Below are positions 38,052-50,100 of a stretch of 64,000 bases of DNA, piece after piece. The stretch lies in contig BQMF02000003.1 of assembly GCA_027922465.2 (NCBI GenBank), positions 1,736,001-1,800,000 on the forward strand. Direction: 5' to 3'. Below the pieces are notes generated by a model that searched no databases, had not been told where the DNA came from, and saw nothing but the letters and a program-made list of their open reading frames with translations. The position numbers and the translations under genes are program-made. The stretch is from Turritopsis dohrnii. Taxonomy: Eukaryota > Cnidaria > Hydrozoa > Anthoathecata > Oceaniidae. Every line of letters begins with the position of its first letter. Position 1 is the stretch's first letter.

Positions 38052-38433
38052 GGCACATAAGATAATCAATAGTCTATAAAAACTTTACTTTGGTTTATCT
38101 TTTATTCGTTGGTACCCCTCAATGAGGTTACTTAATTAAAAGTGTCCCTAATTGATAGTGCGCACCCTTTTTTCGAAAATAATTGTTTTTATCCTAATTA
38201 TGGTGCACACCCTTTAAAATAATTATTTTTCGGTGCGCATTAACTTATATATATCTCTGTCTTATTTGTCAAAATTTCAAAATACTAATAGAAAAAAACT
38301 GCACAAAAGCCAAAAATCGTGAAAGTTTATCCCATGCGAAATGCACTTTTCCAGTTGAATGCGAAAGATTATTTTACGAGAAATAAATTTCATTTTTCCT
38401 TGCGAAACTTTCTCCCAGTGAAACTTTCTCCCC

Positions 38434-39755
38434 AAGCTAGTTGTATCCTTAAAAATCAAAATTTTTTATCTTATTCTTAAATAGTGTGTAACTAGTGTGC
38501 ATTCAATTTGTAAAAATATCATAGCACCTACATAATAAGACATTTTACGATAAAGCTTCAGTTTGAATTTTGGGTAATTTAACTATACCCTTGCTCCTAG
38601 TGTTGACAGAGTGATTAAGCTTTTCATATCTTCCATCAGCGTTGATATGCAAATTTTTTAATACATCTACAGCGATCTTCCTTTTCATAAACGTTTTGAA
38701 CGTTCGTTATTTCTTGTTGATTTTGATAATAGATTTAGCTTTCGTAAATAACAATTCAACCCATGTATGGCTGAAGACAGGATAACAGTAAAAAAATAGG
38801 AATCATTGATCTGAAAATTGTTTTGGCTACAGTAGGGGGATTTTATGTCTGACCCAAGTGACTTAATCAAAGCTGACTCACTTGTTTATACATGTATTGG
38901 AAATGATCAAATAGGTGTGAATCCAATTTGACTCCCAGATTGATAAGATTCAGGCTGACTGCTTATATTGCCATTGATTTGAATGTTGGTTGAATCAATA
39001 CGTTTTCTTTCTTTCATAAACAACATCATCTACATCAACTTCGTTCACCTTCCTACACAAAATGACACTTTCTGTTGAAGCTGAAAAAACAAGTTCTGAT
39101 AACAATCAGGATTTGGCTTTATTGTATTTTTTAAAGATGGACTTGTAGTATGTCTTACAGTTTCGTAATTTGTTGAAGACAAGTCTGTGTATTATGTGGA
39201 ATTGATTCTATAACAATCATTAAAAATTTACCTTTCTTCAGTTTGATGTTTTATGTTTTATTGACTATGATAGTAAAAAATTACCATTCAATGCAATTCT
39301 ATATGTTCAGACACAAGTGAAGTATAAAAATTTTTTTTTTTTCACATAGAATTCCATTTGAATTTCACATAAATTTCTTCATTTTCATTTAAAATATGTT
39401 AGCAAAAAAGTTCAATCTGTGGCCCTTAGTGTAACATTATAATATTTTTATATAAAAATTAGTCATTGTACATGAAGCACCCAAGAAGCTGCTTCACAAA
39501 ATAAAACTGATGTTGAATTATAGACAAAAGAAAAAAATATATTCCTAGCATTGCATGTGCATGAAAAAATTGCAATATATAACTTAAGCATATAAACTTA
39601 ATTTGAAACTTGACTTTGATTAATAGATGGTTTATGGAGTCAGATTTCTGGAACCGAAATCAGTGAGTTTAGTGAGACTATGTTCTTTATTAAAAGTATC
39701 ATATATCAATAGGGTAACTATTACCAGAATTTGATGTTATTTTATTTAATTTCAG
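38434..39755. other. Upstream of the first WBP4 exon found
   Basis: This should contain the promoter and an upstream WBP4 exon ending in AT, which I could not place with confidence. No other gene or repeat was recognised. Confidence 0.35.
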
Positions 39756-42700
39756 GGCTGACTATTGGAAATCTACCGGTAAAAGATTCTGTGATTTTTG
39801 TAAATGCTGGATGGCAGATAATAAAGCTGTAAGAATGATCTTATCATTATTTCAATCACACTTTACAGGCTTGTGTAATATAACTTTAGTTGTTTTCGCT
39901 CAAATCATTCAATTAATGACATTTTTATCCACACTAGCCTTTTGGATTTGTGAATAAGAGTGAAGAAAATTTAGAGCTTTTTAGTTTTTATTGTATAATA
40001 ATAAGTTTGGATAAAATTTTATTTATAAATGGATGTAAGCTTTCTTTTGCATAATTTCTTTAAAGAGCATTGACTTTCATGAAAGAGGTAAAAATCACCA
40101 AGCGAATGTTAAGCGGCGTCTAGGAGAAGTAAGCATTTCGAATTTGTTATTGATTGATTGTAAAACTTGGATGAACGTAAAAATAATAAAACATTTGGTA
40201 TGATATATATGTAGATTAAAAAGAATTCAATCGAAAAACGAAAGAAAGATGAAGCTTCAAAGAAAATGTTCGCACAAATGGAGAAGGTTATGTCTTGGGA
40301 GTTTCTTTTAATTCAATCTTGAATTTGCACGACCTTACACGTCAAAACTTCTGAATAATGTGGTTCGTATTAAGATGGAAATTTGAACAAACGCAAACTT
40401 CGTGGGATGAGCTGTTGTTGTCAACTCGATAAATCGAGTTTGAATATCTAAAATTGTTTTCAGCAATCCTCTTGATCTTACCTAGTGAGCAAAATCATCA
40501 AAAAGCCACTGCAATGAAGAGTGTTTTCATTGAAATAGTGTATAAACTTTTGTAGAAATGCACTCTTCCGCAGTGATTTTTCAACAAATTTTCCCACTGG
40601 GTACTACACTTTTACAATAAGACTATCGATAACTCGGCATGTCAAGCCATGTTCGTCATTCCGTCATTAGTGGCTCAAACTATCGAGGGTAAACTGTGCT
40701 CATGAAATGTCTTTCACATCATAGGCGGCATTGGCAGCTGTTCAAAAAGACATCAGTTCTGTGAACGGGGCTGTAGGAAAATCTGATATGAAACATATCG
40801 TTGCAGGTTTCATTTCTATGTGGCTTTTATTTCATTTTATGTTTACGTGTGCTTTGTATCATGCATATTAACCCACTGGTTTCTGACTAACAAACCAATG
40901 ATTTTCTTCCTTCCTAGCTCATTCTGCTGACTCGAATGAAGATAGAAGTTCCACCTATCCTTGGTGTGCAATGACCGGTCCACAAAGCTTCGTATATTAC
41001 TATAACTCATTAACAGGAGGTAATAATGCTTTCCATTTGTAAAGTCATGCCGTGGCAATTGTTTCTTATCAGGACTTCTAATCAGCTCGGTTTTGTTTTT
41101 ATAGAATCAACTTGGACTATGCCAGAAGTTTTCAAGAAATTGAAAGGAAAACAAAAAAAGTAATTCCTTGAATTCCTTGAAGGATGGTATTCTCCTGTAC
41201 TGTTTTCTATGCGCAGAAGAATCCCCTTAACTCGAATTGTCACTAAATCGAAAGATTTGAGTTACTGACCCCCCTTGAATTACTAGTATGCTCGCTTCAC
41301 AAAAGTAACTTCAACATTCAGCATCTCGAACCCTCAGTCAATCGAACTGTTTAAAGTGCTCAATCATTTCAAGTTCTCGACAATTTTTTCTCTATCCCTT
41401 GGACAATTTGCAGCGTCTCATACAGGCTCTCTGCGAGTTCGAGATGAAGAGAGCAGACTAGTATTCTTTCACGCCTCATTCAAAATTCTGTAATGCCAAC
41501 AATATTTGGAGGTCTCATAGAGGTTGGAATCCTCGACAGTTTAGTGTATCTGTACGTATTGTTTTTTTTATTTTGAAGGCACGAAGGAGGGACTGGTAAA
41601 GCGACACGTACTAAGGAAAAGGTACGACAATGTTTTTTTAAGTTGTCAAGGTTAATTTATGAAGATTAAGAAGAACAAGAGCCAGATGGCGCAAAACGGT
41701 AGCAGCAAGTTTACTTTTCACACAAACGCTTTCGAAATTTTACTTTAAGCATCTCACTAGTGGAAAACAGGCATTAACGATAAATTTGATGAAAATAACT
41801 AATAGGTGTAAATAGGGTCTAATCATAAAACACCAGCAATATAATTTATTTAAAGACAAAAGAATTATACATGCGTAAGCTGTGTTAAGGCCGACCTCCA
41901 CTTGTGCGTACGTACGTACGACCGTCCGCTCGGCACCGCGTGGTCAATTAATTTGAATCTCCAGTTAATAAAGAAACACTAGGTGTTGAGTGTTTCTTTG
42001 TTTCGCAATGTTTACAATTTTTTGCAATGCTTGCATTTTTCTTGAAATTTGATTGACTCACACGCTAGATGGCCGCGCGGCCGCCTGAAAAAGTAGAATC
42101 GAATCCTACTTCCAAGCGCACAAAATCTGACCGTCGACGGCTGACAATGTTGAGCAATAGTTGTCACTGAGCATGCGCAAAACTGGCCGCGTACGTACAT
42201 ACGGGCGAAATCGCACAAGTGGAGGTCGGCCTTAACATATGAGCTTATGTAGAAAAAAAGTTTGTTTATAATAATAATTTCTGATGAAACCAAAATTGAA
42301 TTCCAACAAATAACTGCCTTTTTTGAACTAGATCTTTGAAAGCCGTAATACACAAACACAGTGTAGTAGCTAACAAACGAGGTAATAAGAAATTTTGAAC
42401 TGATAAGCTTTACTAACAAGAAAAGCAACTTATCAAGCATTTTCAGTTAGCGTAATGAACTAAAAGTCCCGTTTTTATGTACGTCTATTTGATTAGAATT
42501 CGAATGAATTCTAATTTCACGGATTAAGTTATAAAATATCAGGTTAGGTACTTTTAAAATAAAAGGTAAGCTACTTTTAAATGTTTGATATGAAAAAGCT
42601 TCCAAATTACGAAGGCTGTGTTCCTTCATTAAAATTTACATTGCGTTTTTGGTAGAGTCCCGCAGACTCTAAATCGCAGACTAATTGCCATTTCGGCCGG

Positions 42701-43581
42701 AGTAGGAGGAGTAGTAGTAGGAGTAGGAGTCCACGGGTGTTTTAATACGGTATTCGCTTTCGCTGCTACCGTAAAAATGTTGTAGATATTATATAATGTT
42801 TACTTAGAAATCTGCTCATAATGTTGAAGAGGAAATAAAGGTGGTAGAAGAAAAAGAAGAAGTATACAACGTGCACCCATTGCTTGGTGGTTGGAGTACT
42901 GTCAAAAAGGTCGATATTTCTGAAAAAAATGAACAAGAGCATGCAGAGACAAAAAAGTAAACAATTATTTTATCATAAGTCCTGCAAAGATCTACGCGAA
43001 AATGGATGTAACAAAGTACTGGCCTAAAATTTGATACCTAAAAGGAAGAAATTCTCGTTACCCCATTTCTTCTGCTATAAACATCCTCCTTTAGGAAATC
43101 AAACATAAAATCAATCTCGCTGAAAATACGTCGTTTTGGGCACAAGAAGAAAGATCATTTATGATTAACAACCCCGGGTTAACGAAACGAGTCTATTTTT
43201 CCTGCCGAGAAACTCCTCTTTCGCATTGTTCCAGTTTCATTATAAATTAATGAACCTCTCCCTAACTATAAAAGTTCAAATCATATTCTCGTGACAATCT
43301 GTAATTTTTTAGAAGCCACTTGAGGGATAAAAATATCAAGCAAAGTAATAAAAAAAAATGTACGGTGAAGATAGTAAACCTTTTGTTTTGATAGATCTGT
43401 GGAAGTTTCAAACGAGGAGATTCCTCCCGAAGAAGAAGGGGAAAAGGAAAGGAATATCGGGAAAAAATTCAAAGAGAAAGTCATGAAAACCAATATCACT
43501 TCTACTGCTGACGAACCAGTATCGTTCAAGAAACGAAAATCCAAGACAAGGAACGTCAGGAAGCGAGACGATGACGACTAA
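39756..43581 (+). CDS. WBP4: WW-domain-binding protein 4 / FBP21-like splicing factor
   Basis: Exons 39756-39828, 40066-40128, 40215-40286, 40725-40806, 40918-41019, 41105-41159, 41579-41621, 42808-42956 and 43395-43581 join in phase to about 275 residues once an upstream exon supplies AT of the initiator ATG. The N-terminus ADYWKSTGKRFCDFCKCW plus FHERGKNH is the matrin-type C2H2 zinc finger of WBP4 (Cys13, Cys16, His30, His36). One WW domain follows (about 110-138; Trp113, YYYN, TGES, Trp135, Pro138). The C-terminus EPVSFKKRKSKTRNVRKR matches the conserved WBP4 tail. Human WBP4 is about 376 residues with two WW domains, so this copy is shorter. The family acts in pre-spliceosomal complexes in the nucleus, binding proline-rich splicing proteins. 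Confidence 0.88.
40484..40598. mobile_element. 115-bp miniature element, copy B
   Basis: Same family as 31155-31270: ends AGTGAGCAAAATCATCAAAA and TTTTTCAACAAATTTTCCCACT, with a shared core (ATAGTGT...AGAAATGCACTCTT). It lies in a WBP4 intron. Confidence 0.7.
41885..42235. mobile_element. TTAA-bounded MITE in a WBP4 intron
   Basis: Perfect 20-bp inverted ends GGCCGACCTCCACTTGTGCG are flanked by TTAA on both sides (41885-41888, 42232-42235). Subterminal GTACGTAC palindromes occur at both ends. There is no transposase. TTAA suggests piggyBac or Kolobok as the mobilising family. Confidence 0.8.
42700..42732. repeat. AGG/AGT triplet repeat in a WBP4 intron
   Basis: Runs of GGAGTA and GTAGTA triplets lie about 75 bp upstream of an exon acceptor. 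A purine-rich simple repeat with no other visible role. Confidence 0.7.
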
Positions 43582-43994
43582 GCGAGACGATGACGGTGAT
43601 GTCCTGCCTCAGCGGCCCTGGAAAGTCCTGTGTTCGAGGAGGTTGGGAATAATTTCGAACAATCAGCTCGAAATGAGTTCGGCTATCAGCTAAGATAAGA
43701 AGGTCTTTTGGTGAAAAAGAAGTCTCGGCTATCTATGTAACTTTCCCTGATTCATTATGACGTGATCAGCAGCGGTTGATAAAATTCTGCTTGTGTGTAA
43801 ATTTATAAACGGGTTGCAGTTCTCAGTTTCGGATACTGGCGATAAAAACTGGGAAAAATTTAAAAAAAAATTCACCCAAATTATTTATTTCATTAAAACA
43901 ACTTCTTATAACATGGAACTATGTATGAATACGACATTCAAAGTATTGCTGGCTCCTTCGTTCGTTTTCAAATCCCAATTTTAAAAAAAAGAAA

Positions 43995-44000
43995 TAAAAA
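43995..44000 (+). terminator. Candidate poly(A) signal for WBP4
   Basis: AATAAA on the + strand, about 410 bp after the WBP4 stop. No transcript evidence; chosen by position and sequence only. Confidence 0.35.
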
Positions 44001-44017
44001 CAGGAACAGGCGATTTT

Positions 44018-44023
44018 TATTCT
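44018..44023 (-). terminator. Candidate poly(A) signal for aconitase gene
   Basis: AATAAA on the minus strand (TTTATT on top), about 160 bp after the aconitase stop. Only 17 bp separate it from the WBP4 candidate on the other strand. Confidence 0.4.
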
Positions 44024-44183
44024 CATATATATAAAAAAACACCGTCTCAAACCGGATAATGTTTTGAACGAAAAATTAAGGTTATAAAAAAAGTATAATT
44101 ATCAAAAATTTATGGAAGGAAATAATAAAATTGAAGAAGTTCGCCGAGAATACATGAAGAATCGTTAAATTCGATTATAGAAT

Positions 44184-47100
44184 TCATTTTTCGCTGCTAG
44201 AAATTTTTCGTATCATATAATTCAATATACCGCCATTTTTATAGTACACCAACTCTAGTTCCGTATCGAAACGAGCTTTAACTTTAAATTCTTGACCGTT
44301 GTGAACCTGAAAAAGTAATACACTTTTCATACAGACCATTAAAACATTGCGTTGGAAACTTTGTTAAATTTCTTTAGGAGAGTGAGGGCAAGGTTCAGGC
44401 TATGTCTGGCTTTTTTCAAACGACTTCATAAGACTTTTTTTTAAGAGTTTACTGAAAATTGTCTGCGATGTAGGCATGAAACTTTTAAGTACAAGCACAA
44501 CAACCGTTGTTTTTTCTTATACGAATATATAAGACTTTTCATCAAAAGATTCCTCAGACTGGGAGATAAACGCACTCGTACCGAAAATCACAGGAACGTT
44601 GTAAATTCCAAATCGAACATACTGGGCCAGAACGATGAAGCATCGTTGTTCCACTCTCGAAGTGATGCCTGGTTGAGAGAACGAAGATTTCTCATGGTAA
44701 AACCACACTTACCTTCACAGTGATGAGCTGGCCAGGCTTCAGATTTTCTGGTATTTCTATAGAAAAACTTTCTTGTCCAGAAAGCTTCAGACTTTCGGTG
44801 TTCTCCCCAGGTAGGTATTGTAGAGGAGCGATACCCATGCCAACCAAATTACTTCGATGAATTCGTTCGTAGCTTTCTGCAATGATGGCACGGATGCCCT
44901 AAACGGCGGAGAGGAGATATAGCTAACATGGAAAGTAATGATGACAAGGAAAAAAGCACAAGCAGTGCCTTACCTGCATCCAAGGTCCTTTTGCTGCCCA
45001 GTCTCTGGATGATCCCGACCCATACTCCTTTCCAGCTAAAATGATCAGAGATCTGTTTTCCTGTTTGTAACGATCAGCAGCGTCAAAAACATCCATCTAA
45101 AACAAAAAGCATCACAAAAACATATTCGAAGTTCAATATGAAACGTAAATGTACTTTACATATAAATGTTACTGAATATTTGCGATAAGTGAGACTTTCC
45201 TCAATTAGGACCGAATCACTTGAAACGCACACGCTCCAATATAAGATCCACAAGCCGGACTTCCATTTAGCAAATTTATGCGAGTGGTTGAGATTAATGT
45301 GCCAAGAGTAAATAAATCGAGCACTATTTCTCTAACGCGAAATTCAAAATGTCGAAAACAAAACTGCAAAGTGATCTATTTTCTATAAATTCTCTTAACT
45401 GATTGGCTAATAATTTTGATTTCCAAAGTTTTCAAACTTTCTTTGGCGTCGATTTTTGCGTCCACTTAGTTTTCAAACGTTTTGATTTAGCACGCATGCG
45501 CGTACCATTCGACGTTGCTCTAACAAAAATTTGTAGCATGGAAAACGGGTTTACACAAAGAACAATTTTTAAAAAATGCAAACCAATTTTTTCGGTCCCG
45601 TCAAAATCGCGGTTGTTGTTACAAGAGAATAAGAGAAACGTACCTCGTCACCAGACGGCCAATGCTTGGTTTTTGGTCCAGGTTTATTTAAAAATTTGTT
45701 AACTAAACGTATATTTGCGAATGTCCCTCTTGCCATTACAGCATCATTACCTCTTCTCGATCCGTATGAATTAAACTCTCTAGGTGTTAATCCATGTCCT
45801 GCCAGATAACGAGCAGCGGGACTTGTACGCGAGATCATTCCAGCTGGAGAGATGTGATCTGTGGTGACAGAATCACCAAGATTGAGGAGAACGGCAGCAT
45901 TTTCGATATTTTTCATAACAGGTAAATCAAGAGTCTTCAGTTCATAAAATAGGAAAATACAACAGTGAGTACTACTTTGAAATTCGATTATGAAAGACAA
46001 ACGTTATGATTTGAGTACCCACCATTGAGTCAAAAAACGGGGGAGATTTGATATATGTCGACTTTAAGTCCCATGGATACAACAAAGACGCTGATGTTTC
46101 CAATTCGTTCCAAGCTGTGCTACCATCTTTGACCTTGGAGTATACTTCACGGAACAGTGCTGGTATCACAGTACGTCGTTCCATCTCCTAGCAAATATAA
46201 AATTTGTAAAGTATTAAGAAGTTTTCAAAAGAAACTTTCTTCACTGTCACCTTTTGATATGCTATTTCACGCTTTCATTTCTATTAGCGGGGAAAAAACC
46301 CAAAATATTGTTCGAAATAGTTCGAATATAGTTCGAAATTACAGTAAAACTCGATTGAAAATCATTTTCTCCATTAAAGATGGCTGATGAACGGAACTGG
46401 CGGTGAAATGGTGATAGAAATATACTCGTTGTTTAGAAAACACGAAAACTGTTGAACACAGGTACCTGGACTTGATCTCGTTTAGGCCAGATCTCACTCA
46501 AGAAAATTGCCTTCCCATCTTTATTCGTGCCTATATTGTAAAGAATATGGAAAATCACGGTTTTCAAAAGTCTGTATATCACGAGTGACGAATGGTGTGT
46601 CGAAAATTCCTACCGATTGGTTCCTTTTCAAAATCAATGTCAACAGTGCCAGCTAAAGCATAGGCAATGACAAGTAGCGGCGACGCTAAATAATTCGCTC
46701 GCGTCAATGGATGAATACGACCTTCGAAATTCCGGTTACCCGATAGAACACCGGAGACAATTAAGTCACCCTAAAAAAGATAAGCAAAACTTTCGAAAAC
46801 ATCAAACACAAACGAATGCAGCAATCGACAAAAAACAACTCACCTTTTCGATTGCTTCGGCTACGGGTTCTGGCAAGGGACCACTGTTTCCTATACATGT
46901 CATGCAGCCGTACCCCACCACATTAAACCTGCAAGTAAAGTTAACAAGAGGGTATTTGTTATCCGTGATAATATAATTTAAAATACGATTATCTGATCTT
47001 CATACCCAAGTTCCTCAAGATATTTATCCACACCCGATTCTTTCAAATAGTACGTGACAACACCAGATCCTGGACTGACGCTTGTTTTGACATAAGGCTT

Positions 47101-50100
47101 TGTCGTCAATCCGGCGTCGACGGCATTTTTAGCAAGCAAACCAGCACCTAACATAACTGACGGATTGCTTGTATTGGTACAACTGGTGATGGAGGCAATG
47201 ACAACAGAGCCTAAAAATGCAAAATTACAGTAATCACAGTAGGGTCACAGTTTTTTTCGGTTAAATTTAGAAAAAATAAGTCAAACCTATTGACAGAAGA
47301 AAAACCTACCATGTTTTATAGTGTATTCTTTTCCTTCATAGGTAAAGTTAGCTGAGGCCTCTAGCTTATCTTTGGGTAATCCAAATCCTTTAAAACCAAC
47401 TTTATTCGTCAAACAGGTTCGGAAGTCTGTTTTCATATCCGAAACAGGTACTCTGTCGTGTGGGCGTTTCGGACCAGATAAGGAGGGAACAACAGTTGCA
47501 AGATCTAATTCAACAACCTTGAAAATGACACAAGAAGAGTCAACAAACTGTTAGAAAACAAACTAGTCAGTTCGAGAAATGTTGCTAATCAACTTTGTAT
47601 GTACATACTTCAGTGAAGACAGGATCCTGTTCAGAATTCGTGTAGTCCCGATAAAGTTTATTAGCCTTCAAGTACTCCCGAATGAAATTAATTCTTTCGT
47701 TTTCTCTTCCTTAAACAAAAACAGAACAACAGAACTTCAAAACACTAATGTTGGGTAGTACTTAAAACCACAATGACTAAAGCTTTTGTACCTGACTGGG
47801 CTAAATAAACAAGACTCATGTCATCAATGGGGAAGAATCCAACAGTAGCTCCATATTCAGGACACATGTTAGAAATTGTGGCACGATCAGCTATTGACAG
47901 AGTTGCTACACCTGGACCAAAGAATTCGACAAATTTACCAACAACCCCTACTTGTCGTAAATGCTGAAATAAAAACCATAGCCCAAATGAAAACAAACTT
48001 AAATTAGTCGAAACAAAAACAAGTATTTTACTTTGATTAACAGTTCCCAAGTTCTCATTATCAAGTAATCACACCTTAGTAATAGTTAGCACCACATCGG
48101 TTGAAGTTGCGATAGGATTGAGTTGACCAGTTATCTTGTATCCAACAACTTTCGGTATAACCATACTAATAGCTTGTCCTAACATAACAGCTTCTGCTTC
48201 TATACCTCCCACACCTAAAAAAACAAAACATTGTACACACAAGGTACACACAAAATTATTTTGATGCATATTTATCTGCATATCAGTCATACCATATTGC
48301 AAAGAAAACTTGATGTAATGAATTAAATAAATAGTCCAAAAAAATTGAATCTTACCCCAACCAAGTATACCAAGGCCATTGATCATTGTAGTGTGAGAAT
48401 CTGTACCAACCAAAGAATCAGGGTATAACAATCCCTCGTTGTCAAAAACAACTCTTGCTAGATACTCTAAATTAACCTAAAATAAAACATCTTCTTAATG
48501 ACAGCAATTATAATAATAAGTTCTCAGTATCCATTTCAGCCAGTGTCTTTTTCTTTTAGCATTTTACATTCTGGAAATAGATCATCAGCATTTGAGATGG
48601 AAATCATTTTCTTGCAAAACAATAAAAGCCTGATAATGCATTGTCCTATACAAAGAAGTACTAAACATGCCTTTTTCTCATGCATGCCATAATACAAAGG
48701 AAAACTGGTATTATGGAGACAACTAGCCTAAGAAAAAAAATGTTTATTACAGTTTAGATAAATTACTTATACAACTAATTAGTCAGCTGTACGTTTGCCA
48801 TTTCTGTTTTAAGTTTAAGTCTTTTTCTTACCAAAGAAACATTTCAATTGTTTTGAATAAAAAAATTTAATACAGGGAAGGCAAAACAAACACAACACAA
48901 ATTTAAACTATATTTAGAATAAAAGACTATTACCTGATGAACAATTCCTGAGCCAGGAGGAATAATCTGAAGATTTTTAAAGGCTTTCGACCCCCACTAT
49001 GGAAAAACAACGGCAAACTGTGTCAACAGAAGAAGCTGTGATAAAGCTTTCAAGGAACATAGTCTAGTTGAGAATTTTAAAAAACCTTCTCGTAGACCTA
49101 CAGAGAAGTGTACTGTGTACCTTCAAAAACTGAAATCGTTCTTTGTTTCTTTGAAATTCAATTTCCTCGTTTTTCTTCAAGGCATCAGTGCTGAAGGAAA
49201 CAGCAGATTTTAAGTAATGATCACAATGTCATATACAAACAAATTATAGTTATCAGCACCTTTTTTAGGATGATAGCTAAGTTTCGATACCTTCTGAAAT
49301 GGTCTACTTGTACCGAATGATCAATCACGAGATCTGCAGGTGTTAGTGGGTTTATTTTGGATGGATCACCTCCTAAACGATCCACCGCATCCCGCATTGC
49401 TGCAAAGTCTACCACTGCTGGCACGCCACTAAAATAAAGCAAACATTCATTTATCAGGTAAAATAGGTTTTACAACTCACAGAAAGATGTTCTATAATTC
49501 TCACAAAAAAAATTTGAAAGGTAACAATTAGTTGACATCTTCAAATCAGTTTTAAATAACTGCTGCATGACATATAAACTTTTAATAGCTCATTGTTTTA
49601 AGGATGGTAGAGCGACACAATGATAAATTCTTAGAGTGTGATTATTTTTATTCTATCTTTGACATTTAATCAGATTGATATTTGCAGTCCCTGGTATTGT
49701 CACTACTACTCCATTAACATGAATGTCAGTTCTTGGCTTAACATCTTCCACACTTCTTCTATTTATTTTATTTTACTGATGTAAAATAGTCAAGACTTAA
49801 ATAGCATATTTTTGTGTCTGTTTTTTATGCAGAACACCATTGCTGAAAATATGAAAAATTGTTCATCCAGGTACTATAAGAGCAGTTCAGTCAAGACACC
49901 ATTAGAGAAATACGAAATTGAAAGCTCACGTAAAATCTTGAAGAATGGTCCGAGCTGGACGAAATGGAAACTCCACTCCATTGTGTTGTGTTTCTTTCCA
50001 ATTCAGTATCGTTTCAATATCTTCCTTGTGAATTTGATAACAGTCACAGTTTCGAATTGCAGATTCCAACAAAACTCGGATTGAAAAAGGGAGGTTATCT

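Larger units (their letters stand above)
36101..38433. mobile_element. Outer element of a nested transposon cluster
   Basis: The left end GGGAAGAAAGTTTCATAGGG and right end ACTTTCTCCC-AGTGAAACTTTCTCCCC are inverted. Each end contains the AGAAAGTTTC word twice. Inside, the phrase GAAAGTTTATCCCAT occurs near both ends in the same orientation. Younger elements (36475-37310 and 37307-38051) lie within it. No transposase frame is seen and no clean target duplication remains. Confidence 0.55.
43582..44183. other. Convergent 3' region of WBP4 and aconitase
   Basis: Only 602 bp separate the two stop codons. Poly(A)-signal-like hexamers for both genes lie close together, as listed below. No additional gene is evident; the open frame at 43793-43984 is unconvincing. 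Confidence 0.5.

Noticed and set aside
42012..42440. 142-codon minus-strand open frame
   Set aside because: Much of it is the reverse strand of a TTAA-bounded MITE, and it matches no known protein.
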